NCBI GenBank assembly: GCA_020443345.1
Contig: JAGRIH010000008.1
Location: forward strand, 1 to 55,636
Reading direction: 5' to 3'
DNA length: 55,636 bases
Source: Halioglobus sp.
GTDB lineage: Bacteria; Pseudomonadota; Gammaproteobacteria; Pseudomonadales; Halieaceae
Shown here: positions 18,767 to 28,120 of the stretch, piece by piece
Layout of the letters: every line of letters begins with the position of its first letter
Numbering within the stretch: position 1 is the first letter of the stretch
The notes under the pieces: model-generated
What the model was told of the DNA's origin: nothing
The model's input: the letters and a program-made list of their open reading frames with translations, nothing else
Database searches by the model: none
Position numbers and translations under genes: made by a program

Positions 18767-19086
18767 TTGCTCGCGGCAGACGAAATTGCTGTAGAATGTG
18801 CCGTCCCGGGAAAGCAACAGCCCGGGCTTGAACCAATGGCATTACTTAAACGACTCGAGCGGCATCAAACCGGGTACACACTGCTGAGACACGCAGTAAA
18901 GACCTACCCGAAAAACGGGGCAGGCCCTGCATGCGGACTCGGGTGCGGAATGGCCGCCCCCGGCATCCATGCCGCACACGGTCCCGGCAGCCTGCACTCG
19001 ATTCGACGCCTGCCTGCTGATGAACGGCGCAAAGTAAATGCCGTGCGGATTTATGGTGTTTTTTTCCAGCTTTTATAAGGTTAGAA
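18767..19086 (+). promoter_or_regulatory. map upstream region and candidate promoter
   Basis: This half of the 534-base divergent gap shows a -10-like TAGAAT at 18792-18797 with TTGCTC at 18767-18772, a wide 19-base spacing. Initiation here would leave a leader of about 280 bases before map. The leader holds an inverted repeat CCCG-AAAAA-CGGG flanked by CCT and AGG, near 18903-18924. Near its end is a weak hairpin followed by a T7 run, just before the AAGG ribosome binding site. No convincing protein gene is present. The purpose of so long a leader is unclear. Confidence 0.35.
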
Positions 19087-19872
19087 ATGTCTGTAGTGAT
19101 CAAGACAGCGGCTGAGATCGAGCGCATGCGCGTCGCCGGGCGCCTCGCCGCCGAGGTGCTGGAAATGATCGAGCCCCTGGTGCAGGCGGGCGTCACCACG
19201 GGGGAGCTGGACCGCATCTGCCACGACTACATTACCCTGACCCAGCAGGCCATACCCGCACCCCTGAACTACCACGGCTTTCCGCGCTCCATCTGCACCT
19301 CGGTCAACGACGTCGTGTGCCACGGCATTCCCTCCGACACCAAGGTGCTGAAAAATGGCGATATCGTGAATATCGACGTCACGGTCATCAAGGACGGCTA
19401 CCACGGCGACAGCAGTATCATGGTACAGGTGGGCGAGGTGGCGCCCCATGCCCAGCGCCTGATCCGGGTTACCCGAGAGTGCCTGTACCGGGCGCTGGAA
19501 GTCGTGCGCCCCGGCGCCACCCTGGGTGATATCGGCCACGTCATTGCACAGCATGCCGAGAAAAACTACTACTCGGTCGTGCGCGAGTACTGTGGACACG
19601 GTATCGGCAAGGCCTTCCACGAGGACCCGCAGGTCCTGCACTACGGGCGCAAGGGTACCGGGCTGGTGCTGGAGCCGGGCATGACCTTTACCATCGAGCC
19701 GATGATCAACGCAGGGCGCCGCCACACCCGCCTCAACCAGAAAGACGGCTGGACGGTGACCACCCGGGACGGCCGCCTGTCGGCCCAGTGGGAGCACACG
19801 CTGACGGTGACCGAGGACGGCTGCGAAGTGTTTACGCGGCGCCGCAATGAACCGCTGCCGGCCGCGGTATGA
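19087..19872 (+). CDS. map: Methionine aminopeptidase, type I
   Basis: A 261-residue metalloprotease that removes the initiator methionine from new proteins. The pita-bread fold ligands are visible: Asp in VNIDVTVIKDGYHGD, His in YCGHGIGKAFHEDP, and Glu in TFTIEPM and WEHTLTV. An AAGG lies about 8 bases upstream of the ATG. It stands opposite rpsB, the usual gammaproteobacterial arrangement. The stop overlaps the start of glnD by four bases (ATGA). Confidence 0.97.
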   Translation: MSVVIKTAAEIERMRVAGRLAAEVLEMIEPLVQAGVTTGELDRICHDYITLTQQAIPAPLNYHGFPRSICTSVNDVVCHGIPSDTKVLKNGDIVNIDVTVIKDGYHGDSSIMVQVGEVAPHAQRLIRVTRECLYRALEVVRPGATLGDIGHVIAQHAEKNYYSVVREYCGHGIGKAFHEDPQVLHYGRKGTGLVLEPGMTFTIEPMINAGRRHTRLNQKDGWTVTTRDGRLSAQWEHTLTVTEDGCEVFTRRRNEPLPAAV

Positions 19873-22577
19873 CGACCCTGCTATCTTATTCCGACGCGGG
19901 CTGTGCAGAACCACCGGCCACTCTGCCGATGGCTGTTTTCGACCCCGAGCAGTTCAGGCTGGAACTGGCTGCCGGCAAACCGATCGGCTGCTGCAAGCAG
20001 GCCATTGCCCAGACCACTGACTATTTGCACGGCCAGTTTCGCGCCGGCGTGCAGGCCCGCGATCTGATCCGGCTGCGGGCGCAATTCATCGACGCACTAC
20101 TGGGCGCCCTGTGGGACCGCCAGGACTGGGGCCGGGCCGAACTGGCGCTGGTGGCGGTCGGCGGCTACGGTCGCGGCGAATTGCACCCGCACTCGGATAT
20201 CGACCTTCTCGTCCTGTTGAGCGACGACTGCGAGGACTGCAAAGGGCAACTGGAGGGTTTTCTCACCCTGCTGTGGGATATCGGCCTCAACATAGGCCAC
20301 AGTGTGCGCAGTGTGAAAGACTGTGTGCGCAAGGCGGCCCAGGATATAACGGTGCTGACCAACCTGATGGAAGCGCGCGTCATTCGCGGCGCGCAGCACC
20401 TGATGGACGCGGTGCGCGAGCTGACCGGACCGCAAAAGATGTGGCCCAGTCCGGTGTTCTTTCGCGCCAAACTCGAGGAACAGCGGGCCCGCCACACCAA
20501 GTTTGCCGACACCGAATACAACCTCGAACCCAACGTGAAGAGCTCCCCCGGGGGGCTGCGCGACCTGCAGATCATCGCCTGGATAGCCGAGCGCCACTTC
20601 GCGGTGGAATCCCTGGAGAAGATCACCGCACAGGAGTTTCTCGACGCCGACGAGATGGACATTCTGCTGCGCGGCCGCGATTTCCTGTGGCAGGTGCGCT
20701 ACGCGCTGCACATGCTCACCGACCGGGAGGAAGACCGCCTGCTGTTCGATCACCAGCGTGAGTTGGCCGAACTGTGGGGCTTCGAGGATGGCGACAAACT
20801 GGCGGTAGAACAGTTCATGCAGGCCTACTACCGCTGGGCACTGGCGCTGGGGCAGCTGAACGAACTGCTGATACAGAATTTTGACCAGGCCATCCTGCGC
20901 CAGGATATGCCCGATGATATCCACATCATCAACCAGCGCTTCCAGATCCGCAACGGCTATATCGAAGCGCGGCGCAGCGATTTGTTCACCGCCACCCCGT
21001 CCGCGCTGCTGGAAGTTTTTCTGCTGTGCGCCACCCGCGAGGAGATCCAGGGGATCACCGCCCCGACCATACGGCTGGTGCGCAATTCTCGCCACCTGGT
21101 GGATGACGAATTCCGCGCGGACGCGGGCAACAGACAGACCTTCATGGCGATTCTGCGCGCGCCCAACAAAATGGCGCGACAGTTACGGCGCATGGCACGC
21201 TGCGGCATTCTGGGTGCCTACCTGCCGGAGTTCGGGCGCATCATGGGCCAGATGCAGCACGACCTGTTTCACGCCTACACGGTGGACGCACACACCCTGG
21301 AAGTGGTGAAAAATGCGCGCCGCTTCCAGTACGCGGATGCCGATGAGCGCTTCCCGGTGTCCAGCCGCGTCGCCCGGCGTCTGCGGCGCGTTGAACTGCT
21401 GTATATCGCGGCCCTGTACCACGACATAGGCAAGGGCCGCGGCGGCGATCACTCGGAACTGGGTGCGCTGGACGCCGAGCGCTTCTGCCGGGACCACGGA
21501 CTGGACGAACGCGACACCCAGTTGGTGGCGTGGCTGGTGCGCAATCACCTGGTGATGTCCGCTGTTTCCCAGCGCAGAGACATTTACGACCCGGAAGTGA
21601 TTCACGAGTTTGCCGAACACGTGGCCGACCAGGAGCACCTGGACTACCTGTTCGTCCTGACCGTGGCGGATATCAACGGCACCAATCCCACCCTGTGGAA
21701 CGCCTGGCGCGGCAGCCTGCTGCGCCAGCTCTATACCGAAACCCGGCGTGCGCTGCACCGCGGGTTGGAAAACCCGGTAGACAAGCAGACCTGGATCGCC
21801 CAGAGCCGCGAAGCCGCCACCAACCTGCTCGAATACCGCGGCTTCACGGTGGAGGAACTCAACGATCTGTGGCGCGAGCGCAGCGAGGACTACTTTCTGC
21901 GCGAACGCGCCGAGGATATCGCCTGGCATACCGAGGCCGTCGCCGGGCACCACGACCGGGATAATCCACTGGTGCTGATCCGCACCGTCATCGACTCCAG
22001 TGTGGCCAACACCACGCAGATCCTTATTCACACGCGCAGTCACGCCCATCTGTTCTCACGCATCTGCACGGAGCTGGAGCATCTGGACCTGAGTGTGCAC
22101 GACGCCCGCATTTACAGTGCCAACGACGGCATGAGCCTGGATACATTCTCGGTACTGGCCGCGGACGGGCAGCCCATCGCGGAGGACGCGACGCGGCTGC
22201 GGCATATCCGGGAGCACCTGGCCGCCGCCCTGGCCGGGGCCAGCGGCAGCCCGCAAATCGTGCAGCGCCGCACGCCGCGACAGGTGCGGTCGCTGGCCAT
22301 CCCGACCGAAACCAGGATGACGGTGGACGAGACCCGGCGGGTCTCGGTGCTGGAGGTGTCCTCACCCGACCGGCCGGGTCTGCTGGCGCGGCTGGGCAAG
22401 GTGTTCGTGGAATTCAATGTCGAGCTGCAGGCGGCCAAGATCCAGACGCTGGGCGAGCGGGTGGAGGACATCTTCTTCATCACCGACGACCGGCAGCAAG
22501 CCATTACCGATCCCGCGCTGTGCGAGGCCATACAGCACGCCATCCGCCGGGAACTCGATGGACAGGGCACCGCCTGA
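19869..22577 (+). CDS. glnD: Bifunctional PII uridylyltransferase/uridylyl-removing enzyme
   Basis: The 902-residue nitrogen sensor that uridylylates PII (GlnB/GlnK) when glutamine is low and removes UMP when it is high. The nucleotidyltransferase motif GGYGRGELHPHSDIDLL is near residue 100. A long GlnE-like helical region follows, then an HD hydrolase domain (LYHDIGKGRGGDHSELGALD, about residue 515). Two C-terminal ACT domains sense glutamine (the second starts VSVLEVSSPDRPGLLARLG). It is coupled to map by ATGA. The length is close to E. coli GlnD (890). Confidence 0.97.
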   Translation: MTTLLSYSDAGCAEPPATLPMAVFDPEQFRLELAAGKPIGCCKQAIAQTTDYLHGQFRAGVQARDLIRLRAQFIDALLGALWDRQDWGRAELALVAVGGYGRGELHPHSDIDLLVLLSDDCEDCKGQLEGFLTLLWDIGLNIGHSVRSVKDCVRKAAQDITVLTNLMEARVIRGAQHLMDAVRELTGPQKMWPSPVFFRAKLEEQRARHTKFADTEYNLEPNVKSSPGGLRDLQIIAWIAERHFAVESLEKITAQEFLDADEMDILLRGRDFLWQVRYALHMLTDREEDRLLFDHQRELAELWGFEDGDKLAVEQFMQAYYRWALALGQLNELLIQNFDQAILRQDMPDDIHIINQRFQIRNGYIEARRSDLFTATPSALLEVFLLCATREEIQGITAPTIRLVRNSRHLVDDEFRADAGNRQTFMAILRAPNKMARQLRRMARCGILGAYLPEFGRIMGQMQHDLFHAYTVDAHTLEVVKNARRFQYADADERFPVSSRVARRLRRVELLYIAALYHDIGKGRGGDHSELGALDAERFCRDHGLDERDTQLVAWLVRNHLVMSAVSQRRDIYDPEVIHEFAEHVADQEHLDYLFVLTVADINGTNPTLWNAWRGSLLRQLYTETRRALHRGLENPVDKQTWIAQSREAATNLLEYRGFTVEELNDLWRERSEDYFLRERAEDIAWHTEAVAGHHDRDNPLVLIRTVIDSSVANTTQILIHTRSHAHLFSRICTELEHLDLSVHDARIYSANDGMSLDTFSVLAADGQPIAEDATRLRHIREHLAAALAGASGSPQIVQRRTPRQVRSLAIPTETRMTVDETRRVSVLEVSSPDRPGLLARLGKVFVEFNVELQAAKIQTLGERVEDIFFITDDRQQAITDPALCEAIQHAIRRELDGQGTA

Positions 22578-22583
22578 CCGCCG

Positions 22584-23774
22584 ATGAATCCGCACCTGCA
22601 AGACCTTCAGCCCTATCCCTTCGAGAAGCTGCGAGCACTGTTTGCAGATCTGACACCTCCAGCCGGCAAGTCTGCCATTGCGCTGTCGATTGGCGAGCCG
22701 CGGCACGCCTGCCCCGCGTTCGTCTTGCGCGTGCTGGCGGACAACCTGCACCGCCTGTCCAACTACCCCGCCACCGCCGGTATACCGCAGTTGCGCGAAG
22801 CCATCGCCGCCTGGCTGCGCCGCCGCTATCAGTTGTCAGAGATCGACGCCGCGGAGCAGGTGCTGCCGGTCAGCGGCACGCGCGAGGCCCTGTTTGCCTT
22901 TGCCCAGACCGTGGTGAGACCGTGTGCCGATGCGCTGGTGATGAGTCCCAACCCCTTCTATCAGATCTACGAGGGGGCCACACTGCTGGCGGGCGCCGGC
23001 CTGCACTTTATCAACTGCAGCGCGGAGACCGGCTACCTGCCGGACTTCGAGTCGGTTACCGACGAACAGTGGCGGCGCTGTCAGCTGTTGTATGTGTGCA
23101 GTCCCGGCAACCCCACCGGCGCAGTGCTGCCACTGGACCGACTGCAGCGGCTCGTGCGCCTGGCGCAAGAACACGACTTCGTCATCGCCAGCGATGAGTG
23201 CTACTCTGAAATCTACGCCGAGGAAAGTGCTCCCCCGGCCGGCCTGTTGCAGGCCTGTGCCGCCATGGGCGATACAGAGTACCGCAACTGCGTGGTATTT
23301 CACAGCCTCTCCAAGCGCTCCAACCTGCCCGGCCTGCGCTCCGGCTTCGTGGCCGGCGATGCCCGCATCCTGCGGGACTTTCTGTTGTATCGCACCTATC
23401 ACGGCTGCGCCATGCCGCTGCACCACCAACTGGCCAGCGTCGCCGCCTGGGGTGACGAGGAGCATGTGATCGCCAATCGCAGCCTGTACCGCGAGAAGTT
23501 CGCGGCGGTGCTGGGGGTACTCGCGGGAAACCTGCAGGTAAACGCGCCCGACGCCGGTTTCTACCTGTGGCCGCTCACACCGGTGAGCGACACCGAGTTC
23601 GCCCGCCGGCTGTACGCCACGCAACACGTGAGCGTGCTGCCCGGCCGCTTTCTCGCGCGCAGTGCCGCCGGCACCAACCCCGGCGAAAATCGCGTGCGCA
23701 TGGCCCTGGTGGCGGAACTGGCGCAGTGCGTCGAAGCCGCGCAACGCACCGTCCACCTGCTGGATTCGCTGTAG
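22584..23774 (+). CDS. dapC: Succinyldiaminopimelate transaminase
   Basis: A 396-residue fold-type I PLP aminotransferase. It converts N-succinyl-2-amino-6-ketopimelate to N-succinyl-LL-diaminopimelate in lysine and peptidoglycan precursor synthesis. The N terminus LQPYPFEKLRALF is typical of DapC. CSPGNPTGAVL is the aminotransferase segment and the PLP lysine is K244 in SLSKRSNLPGLRSG. It is 6 bases after glnD and close to dapD and dapE, which supports DapC rather than a general aminotransferase. Confidence 0.93.
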   Translation: MNPHLQDLQPYPFEKLRALFADLTPPAGKSAIALSIGEPRHACPAFVLRVLADNLHRLSNYPATAGIPQLREAIAAWLRRRYQLSEIDAAEQVLPVSGTREALFAFAQTVVRPCADALVMSPNPFYQIYEGATLLAGAGLHFINCSAETGYLPDFESVTDEQWRRCQLLYVCSPGNPTGAVLPLDRLQRLVRLAQEHDFVIASDECYSEIYAEESAPPAGLLQACAAMGDTEYRNCVVFHSLSKRSNLPGLRSGFVAGDARILRDFLLYRTYHGCAMPLHHQLASVAAWGDEEHVIANRSLYREKFAAVLGVLAGNLQVNAPDAGFYLWPLTPVSDTEFARRLYATQHVSVLPGRFLARSAAGTNPGENRVRMALVAELAQCVEAAQRTVHLLDSL

Positions 23775-24427
23775 TGCTCAAAGCCGAACGCGTGGACTAT
23801 ATACTGCAGCGGCTGCAGGAGTTGTACCCGCAGACGCCGGTGCCGCTGACGCACCGCGACCCCTTCACCCTGCTGGTGGCAGTCCTGCTCAGCGCCCAGT
23901 GCACCGATGCGCGCGTCAACCAGGTGACCCCGGCCCTGTTTCAGCGCGCCGACACCCCGGTCGACATGGCGGCGCTACCGCTTGCGCAGATCGCCGAGAT
24001 TATCCGCCCCTGCGGCCTGGCGCCGCAGAAGTCCCGCGCCATCAAGGGCCTCAGTGACATGCTGCTGGCGGAGCACGGCGGCCGCGTGCCCGCCGATATG
24101 GCGGCACTGGAGCGACTGCCCGGCGTCGGGCACAAGACCGCCAGCGTGGTGATGTCCCAGGCTTTCGGCGTCCCGGCCTTTCCGGTCGACACCCACATCC
24201 ACCGGCTGGCGCAGCGCTGGGGACTGAGCAGTGGCAAGAGCGTGGCGCAGACGGAAACGGACCTGAAACGCCTGTTTCCGCGCGATACGTGGAACCGGCT
24301 GCACCTGCAGATTATTTTCTATGGCCGCGAGCACTGCACGGCGCGCGGCTGTGACGGGCGCGTGTGCGAGATTTGCCGCACCTGTTTTCCGGCGCGCAAA
24401 CACCCGAAGAAAACCCGCAAGGCCTGA
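23774..24427 (+). CDS. nth: Endonuclease III (DNA glycosylase/AP lyase)
   Basis: A 217-residue base-excision repair enzyme that removes oxidised pyrimidines. The helix-hairpin-helix LPGVGHKTASVVM carries the catalytic lysine K121, and VDTHIHRLAQRWG carries D139. Length and alignment agree with E. coli Nth (K120, D138). The start is a GTG sharing one base with the dapC stop (TAGTG). The C-terminal iron-sulfur loop is odd. Cysteines fall at 188, 193, 198, 201 and 204, while the second ligand of the usual Cx6Cx2Cx5C pattern (position 195) is glycine. Another cysteine probably substitutes. Confidence 0.94.
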   Translation: MLKAERVDYILQRLQELYPQTPVPLTHRDPFTLLVAVLLSAQCTDARVNQVTPALFQRADTPVDMAALPLAQIAEIIRPCGLAPQKSRAIKGLSDMLLAEHGGRVPADMAALERLPGVGHKTASVVMSQAFGVPAFPVDTHIHRLAQRWGLSSGKSVAQTETDLKRLFPRDTWNRLHLQIIFYGREHCTARGCDGRVCEICRTCFPARKHPKKTRKA

Positions 24428-24563
24428 CGCCTCTATAGCACTGAAAACGCCCGCTGCGGCTATAACTGCCACACCGGATTTGCTATGCTACGCCGCCTTT
24501 GCCGCAGACAACCCTGACGCGCAGGGCGGCACTGCGCCGCAACGGTCCGCGAGGAGGCACCCC

Positions 24564-24920
24564 TTGATCGTCGTGTACGGTATCAACAACTGCGACACCG
24601 TCAGAAAAGCCCGCAGGTGGCTCGATGCGCACGAGGTGGAGTACCGCTTCCACGATCTTCGCGAGGATGGCATCAGTCGCGCGCAGGTCGAGGCCTGGCT
24701 GGATGAACTGGGCTGGCAGGCGCTTGTCAACCGGCGCAGCAGCAGTTGGAAAGCGCTGTCGGAACAGGCGCGGCAGGCTATGGACGACGCGGCGGCAGCC
24801 GACGCCATCATCGCACAGCCGACCCTGATCAAGCGCCCCCTGCTGGATCTCGGTCACGAACGACACAGCGGATTCTCCGCGGGCCGCTACAGCGACATTT
24901 TCAGCAAACACACGCTCTGA
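24564..24920 (+). CDS. YffB/Spx-type ArsC-family protein
   Basis: A 118-residue thioredoxin-fold protein of the ArsC/Spx/YffB family. The start VVYGINNCDTVRKARRWL closely resembles E. coli YffB, with a single cysteine (C10) and no CxxC pair. YffB-like proteins are thought to be glutathione-dependent thiol reductases; the true substrate is unknown. The start is a TTG, chosen because GAGGAGG lies 6 bases upstream and the sequence begins at the family N terminus. A yffB-like gene next to dap genes is seen in other gammaproteobacteria. The 136 bases upstream are less GC-rich (TATAAC and TATGCT stretches) and may hold a promoter. Confidence 0.85.
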   Translation: MIVVYGINNCDTVRKARRWLDAHEVEYRFHDLREDGISRAQVEAWLDELGWQALVNRRSSSWKALSEQARQAMDDAAAADAIIAQPTLIKRPLLDLGHERHSGFSAGRYSDIFSKHTL

Positions 24921-24952
24921 GCAGAGCCACCACGATCGACAAGGAAACACCG

Positions 24953-25972
24953 ATGACAGACAACGCATTTGCTTTTGGCCTGGGCGTGGGTACCCGCAAT
25001 CGCGACGGACAGTGGCTGGAGGTGTTTTTTCCCCAGCCGCTGCTGCAACCCGGCGCTGCACTAACGCGAGCCGCCGCCGACCTCGACAGCGATTGCGCAC
25101 TGGATAGCGGACAACTGCAAACCCTGGGAACAGCGCTGAGCGACGCCGGTGAGACGCAACAGGCAGCCCTGGTGGAGCAGTTGCGGGCCAGCGCACGTCC
25201 GGCAGTGGCCGTGCTGTTGCGCGAGGACAGCGCACCGGGCAACGTCCCGGAGGCCTACCTGAAGCTGCACCTGCTGTCACACCGGCTGGTGCAACCGCAC
25301 GGCACCGACCTGCAGGGCGTGTTCGGACTGCTGCCCAACGTGGCCTGGACCGACCAGGGCGCCATCGACCTGAAAGAGCTGCCCCAGCGCCAGCTCGCGG
25401 CGCGCCTGCGCGGCCAGACGCTGGAAGTGAGCTGCGTGGACAAGTTCCCGAAGATGACCAACTACGTGGTGCCCGCCGGGGTGCGCATCGCGCACACCGC
25501 CAGGGTGCGCCTGGGGGCCTACCTCGGCGAGGGCACCACGGTGATGCACGAGGGCTTCGTCAACTTCAACGCCGGCACCCGGGGCGCGGGCATGATCGAG
25601 GGGCGCATCTCCGCGGGCGTGGTGGTAGGCGAGGGCTCGGACCTGGGCGGGGGCTGCTCCACCATGGGCACCCTGTCCGGGGGCGGCAACATCGTGATCT
25701 CGGTGGGCCGCGAGTGTCTGATCGGCGCCAACGCGGGGATCGGCATTCCGCTGGGCGATCGCTGCACGGTGGAAGCGGGCCTGTTTGTCACCGCCGGCAC
25801 CAAGGTCAACCTGCTCGACGACACCGGCATGCCGGCAGAGACGGTCAAGGCCCGGGAGCTGGCCGGCAAATCCGACCTGTTGTTTCGCCGCAACTCCACC
25901 ACCGGCGCGGTGGAGTGCCTGACCAATCGCAGTGCGGTGGCGCTGAACGAGGTGCTGCACGCGCACAACTGA
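24953..25972 (+). CDS. dapD: Tetrahydrodipicolinate N-succinyltransferase
   Basis: A 339-residue succinyl-CoA-dependent enzyme that opens the succinylase branch of diaminopimelate synthesis. It is the longer DapD type known from Pseudomonas (about 344 residues), not the 274-residue E. coli form. The C-terminal half has left-handed beta-helix repeats, with [15 protein letters not shown] and [20 protein letters not shown] typical of the family. AAGGAAAC precedes the ATG. It is directly followed by dapE. Confidence 0.95.
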   Translation: MTDNAFAFGLGVGTRNRDGQWLEVFFPQPLLQPGAALTRAAADLDSDCALDSGQLQTLGTALSDAGETQQAALVEQLRASARPAVAVLLREDSAPGNVPEAYLKLHLLSHRLVQPHGTDLQGVFGLLPNVAWTDQGAIDLKELPQRQLAARLRGQTLEVSCVDKFPKMTNYVVPAGVRIAHTARVRLGAYLGEGTTVMHEGFVNFNAGTRGAGMIEGRISAGVVVGEGSDLGGGCSTMGTLSGGGNIVISVGRECLIGANAGIGIPLGDRCTVEAGLFVTAGTKVNLLDDTGMPAETVKARELAGKSDLLFRRNSTTGAVECLTNRSAVALNEVLHAHN

Positions 25973-25983
25973 GAGACTCCCCC

Positions 25984-27132
25984 ATGGAAGAGACCCTGGC
26001 GCTGTGCTGTGAGCTGATCCGGCGTGAGTCGGTGACCCCGGCCGATGGCGGCTGCCAGCAACTGCTGATGGCGCGCCTGCAGGCGCTGGGGTTCGACTGT
26101 ACTGCCCTGCCCTTTGGCCCGGTAAGCAACTTCTGGGCACAGCGCGGCGAAGCAGGCCCGATACTGGTATTTGCCGGCCATACCGATGTCGTGCCGAGCG
26201 GCCCGGTGGAGCACTGGGACAGCCCGCCATTCACCCCCACCCTGCGCGGCGACAGCCTGTTCGGGCGCGGCGCCGCCGACATGAAGGGCAGCCTCGCCGC
26301 GATGGTGGTGGCCTGTGAGGAGTTCGTCGCGGCCCATCCGGATCACCCGGGGCGCATCGGCTTTCTGATCACCTCCGACGAAGAGGGCCCCGCCGTCGAC
26401 GGCACGGTCCGGGTGCTGCAGTACCTGCAGCAGCGCGCTATCGCCATCGACTGGTGCCTGGTGGGCGAACCCTCCAGCACGCGGCAGTTGGGGGATGAGA
26501 TCAAGAACGGCCGGCGCGGCTCGCTCGGTGCAACGCTCACTGTCCGCGGCATACAGGGCCACATCGCCTACCCGCACCTGGCGGACAACCCCATCCACCG
26601 GGCGCTGCCTGCCCTGCAGGCGTTGACTGCCGAGGTCTGGGACCGGGGCAACCGTTTTTTTCCGCCCACCTCGCTGCAAATCTCCAACATCAACGCCGGC
26701 ACCGGCGCCACCAACGTCATTCCCGGCGCACTGCAGGTGCAGTTCAATTTTCGTTTTTCCACCGAGGTGAACGCCACTGAACTGCGCCAGCGCAGCGCCG
26801 CGATTCTGGATCATCACCAGCTCGACTACGACATCCAGTGGCAGCTCAGCGGCGAGCCCTTCCTGACACCCGGCGGCGCGCTGGTCGAGGCCGTACGGGC
26901 CAGTATTCTGGCGGTCACCGGACTCGACACGCGGCTGTCCACTGCGGGCGGCACCTCGGACGGGCGCTTCATCGCGCCCACCGGGGCCCAGGTGGTCGAA
27001 GTGGGGCCGCTAAACGCATCCATTCACCAGGTAAACGAACAGGTACTGGCCGCCGATCTGCCGCGCCTGGCCGCCATTTACCGCGGTGTGCTGGAGCGGC
27101 TGTTACTCGGTGGCCTGTCGGATTCTGCATGA
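25984..27132 (+). CDS. dapE: Succinyl-diaminopimelate desuccinylase
   Basis: A 382-residue dinuclear zinc hydrolase of the M20 family that releases LL-diaminopimelate and succinate. Metal and catalytic residues are in [12 protein letters not shown] (His, Asp), [11 protein letters not shown] (bridging Asp), and [12 protein letters not shown] (Glu pair). [12 protein letters not shown] is in the dimerisation region, and the last His ligand lies near NASIHQVNE. It starts 11 bases after dapD and ends the lysine cluster. The 64-base gap to the converging rsmJ shows no clear terminator. Confidence 0.96.
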   Translation: MEETLALCCELIRRESVTPADGGCQQLLMARLQALGFDCTALPFGPVSNFWAQRGEAGPILVFAGHTDVVPSGPVEHWDSPPFTPTLRGDSLFGRGAADMKGSLAAMVVACEEFVAAHPDHPGRIGFLITSDEEGPAVDGTVRVLQYLQQRAIAIDWCLVGEPSSTRQLGDEIKNGRRGSLGATLTVRGIQGHIAYPHLADNPIHRALPALQALTAEVWDRGNRFFPPTSLQISNINAGTGATNVIPGALQVQFNFRFSTEVNATELRQRSAAILDHHQLDYDIQWQLSGEPFLTPGGALVEAVRASILAVTGLDTRLSTAGGTSDGRFIAPTGAQVVEVGPLNASIHQVNEQVLAADLPRLAAIYRGVLERLLLGGLSDSA

Positions 27133-27196
27133 TTCTCCTGCGGCGGCGGGAATCGGATCGTTGCCAATGCCCTGGCTCGGCAGGGGGTGGAGAGAG

Positions 27197-28063
27197 TCAA
27201 TTCAGGCTGCGCAGGACATGGACATCGTAGCGCACCGCCCTGCCGGCAATGCTGTGGGACGGTGTGCGCTCGCCCAGTGACAGCGCCCGGATCGGGCGCT
27301 TGACCACCACCCGGGCGACGGGCTGCTGCAGCGCCCAATCCAACAACTGCCCGGCATCGGACTGGACCGGCGAGTTCTCCAGCAAGCGTTGCAGCAGGGC
27401 CATATCCTTCTTGACCGCCGCGTACTTGTCGCGCGGCTCAAACATGGGATCCAGGTAGATCACGTCCGCTGCAGGGTCACTGTGAACCCGCGGCGACCTG
27501 GCATCGCCGGGGTAGAAGCGCATCCGCGACAGCAGGGCATCGAGCCATGGATCGCCGCGGCGCGCGGCGGCGGTCAGGCCGGCCTGCAGCAGTTCCGCGA
27601 TGACCGGCTCGCGTTCACACAGGGTCACCCGGCAGCCCAGGTCGGCCAGCACGCAGGCATCGCGACCCAGTCCAGCGGTGGCGTCGAGCACCACAAGCGG
27701 GGTTTTTTTGCCCACACCGACGGCGCGTCCGAGCAATTCGTTGTGGCCGCCGGCCCGTCGATGGCGCATGGCGGCCGCGCCGAAATCCACACGTACCGGG
27801 CCGGGCGCCCGCCTGCCGGTCTGGCGCAGCGACAGGTCATCGCCATCCAGGCACAACAGGGCATCCAGGCGGGTACAATGGCGCGGGTCGGTGCCGGAAG
27901 TCAGCAGCGGCAGCGCCAGGCGCCGCGCCACGGCCGCCGCGCCCGCTTCGTGCGACGGCTCGCTGGCGCAGACCCCCAGCGCCACAGCGCGGGACCCGGC
28001 CGCCCGCCGGATCACCGGCGCGCGCGGCCGCACTGGAGCGTGACCAGCGCGGGGCTGTGACAT
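27197..28063 (-). CDS. rsmJ: 16S rRNA (guanine1516-N2)-methyltransferase
   Basis: A 288-residue SAM-dependent methyltransferase for G1516 of 16S rRNA (YhiQ/RsmJ family). The hallmark VDFGAAAMRHRRAGGHNELL precedes the SAM-binding motif VLDATAGLGRDACVLADLG. YLDPMFEPR is the catalytic-type motif. It is about 40 residues longer than the E. coli protein at the N terminus, so a later start is possible, though no better-placed site stands out. It lies 57 bases downstream of the cyclase-like gene on the same strand. Confidence 0.93.
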   Translation of the reverse strand: MSQPRAGHAPVRPRAPVIRRAAGSRAVALGVCASEPSHEAGAAAVARRLALPLLTSGTDPRHCTRLDALLCLDGDDLSLRQTGRRAPGPVRVDFGAAAMRHRRAGGHNELLGRAVGVGKKTPLVVLDATAGLGRDACVLADLGCRVTLCEREPVIAELLQAGLTAAARRGDPWLDALLSRMRFYPGDARSPRVHSDPAADVIYLDPMFEPRDKYAAVKKDMALLQRLLENSPVQSDAGQLLDWALQQPVARVVVKRPIRALSLGERTPSHSIAGRAVRYDVHVLRSLN

Positions 28064-28120
28064 ACATCCACCGTGTCAACGCGCCTGCGGCCGGTTCGCC
28101 GGTCTCTGGCCACTGCGGAG

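Noticed and set aside
18536-19078. A 180-codon plus-strand frame in the rpsB-map gap
   Set aside because: It begins inside rpsB, has no ribosome binding site or recognisable domain, and spans promoter-like and hairpin sequence.
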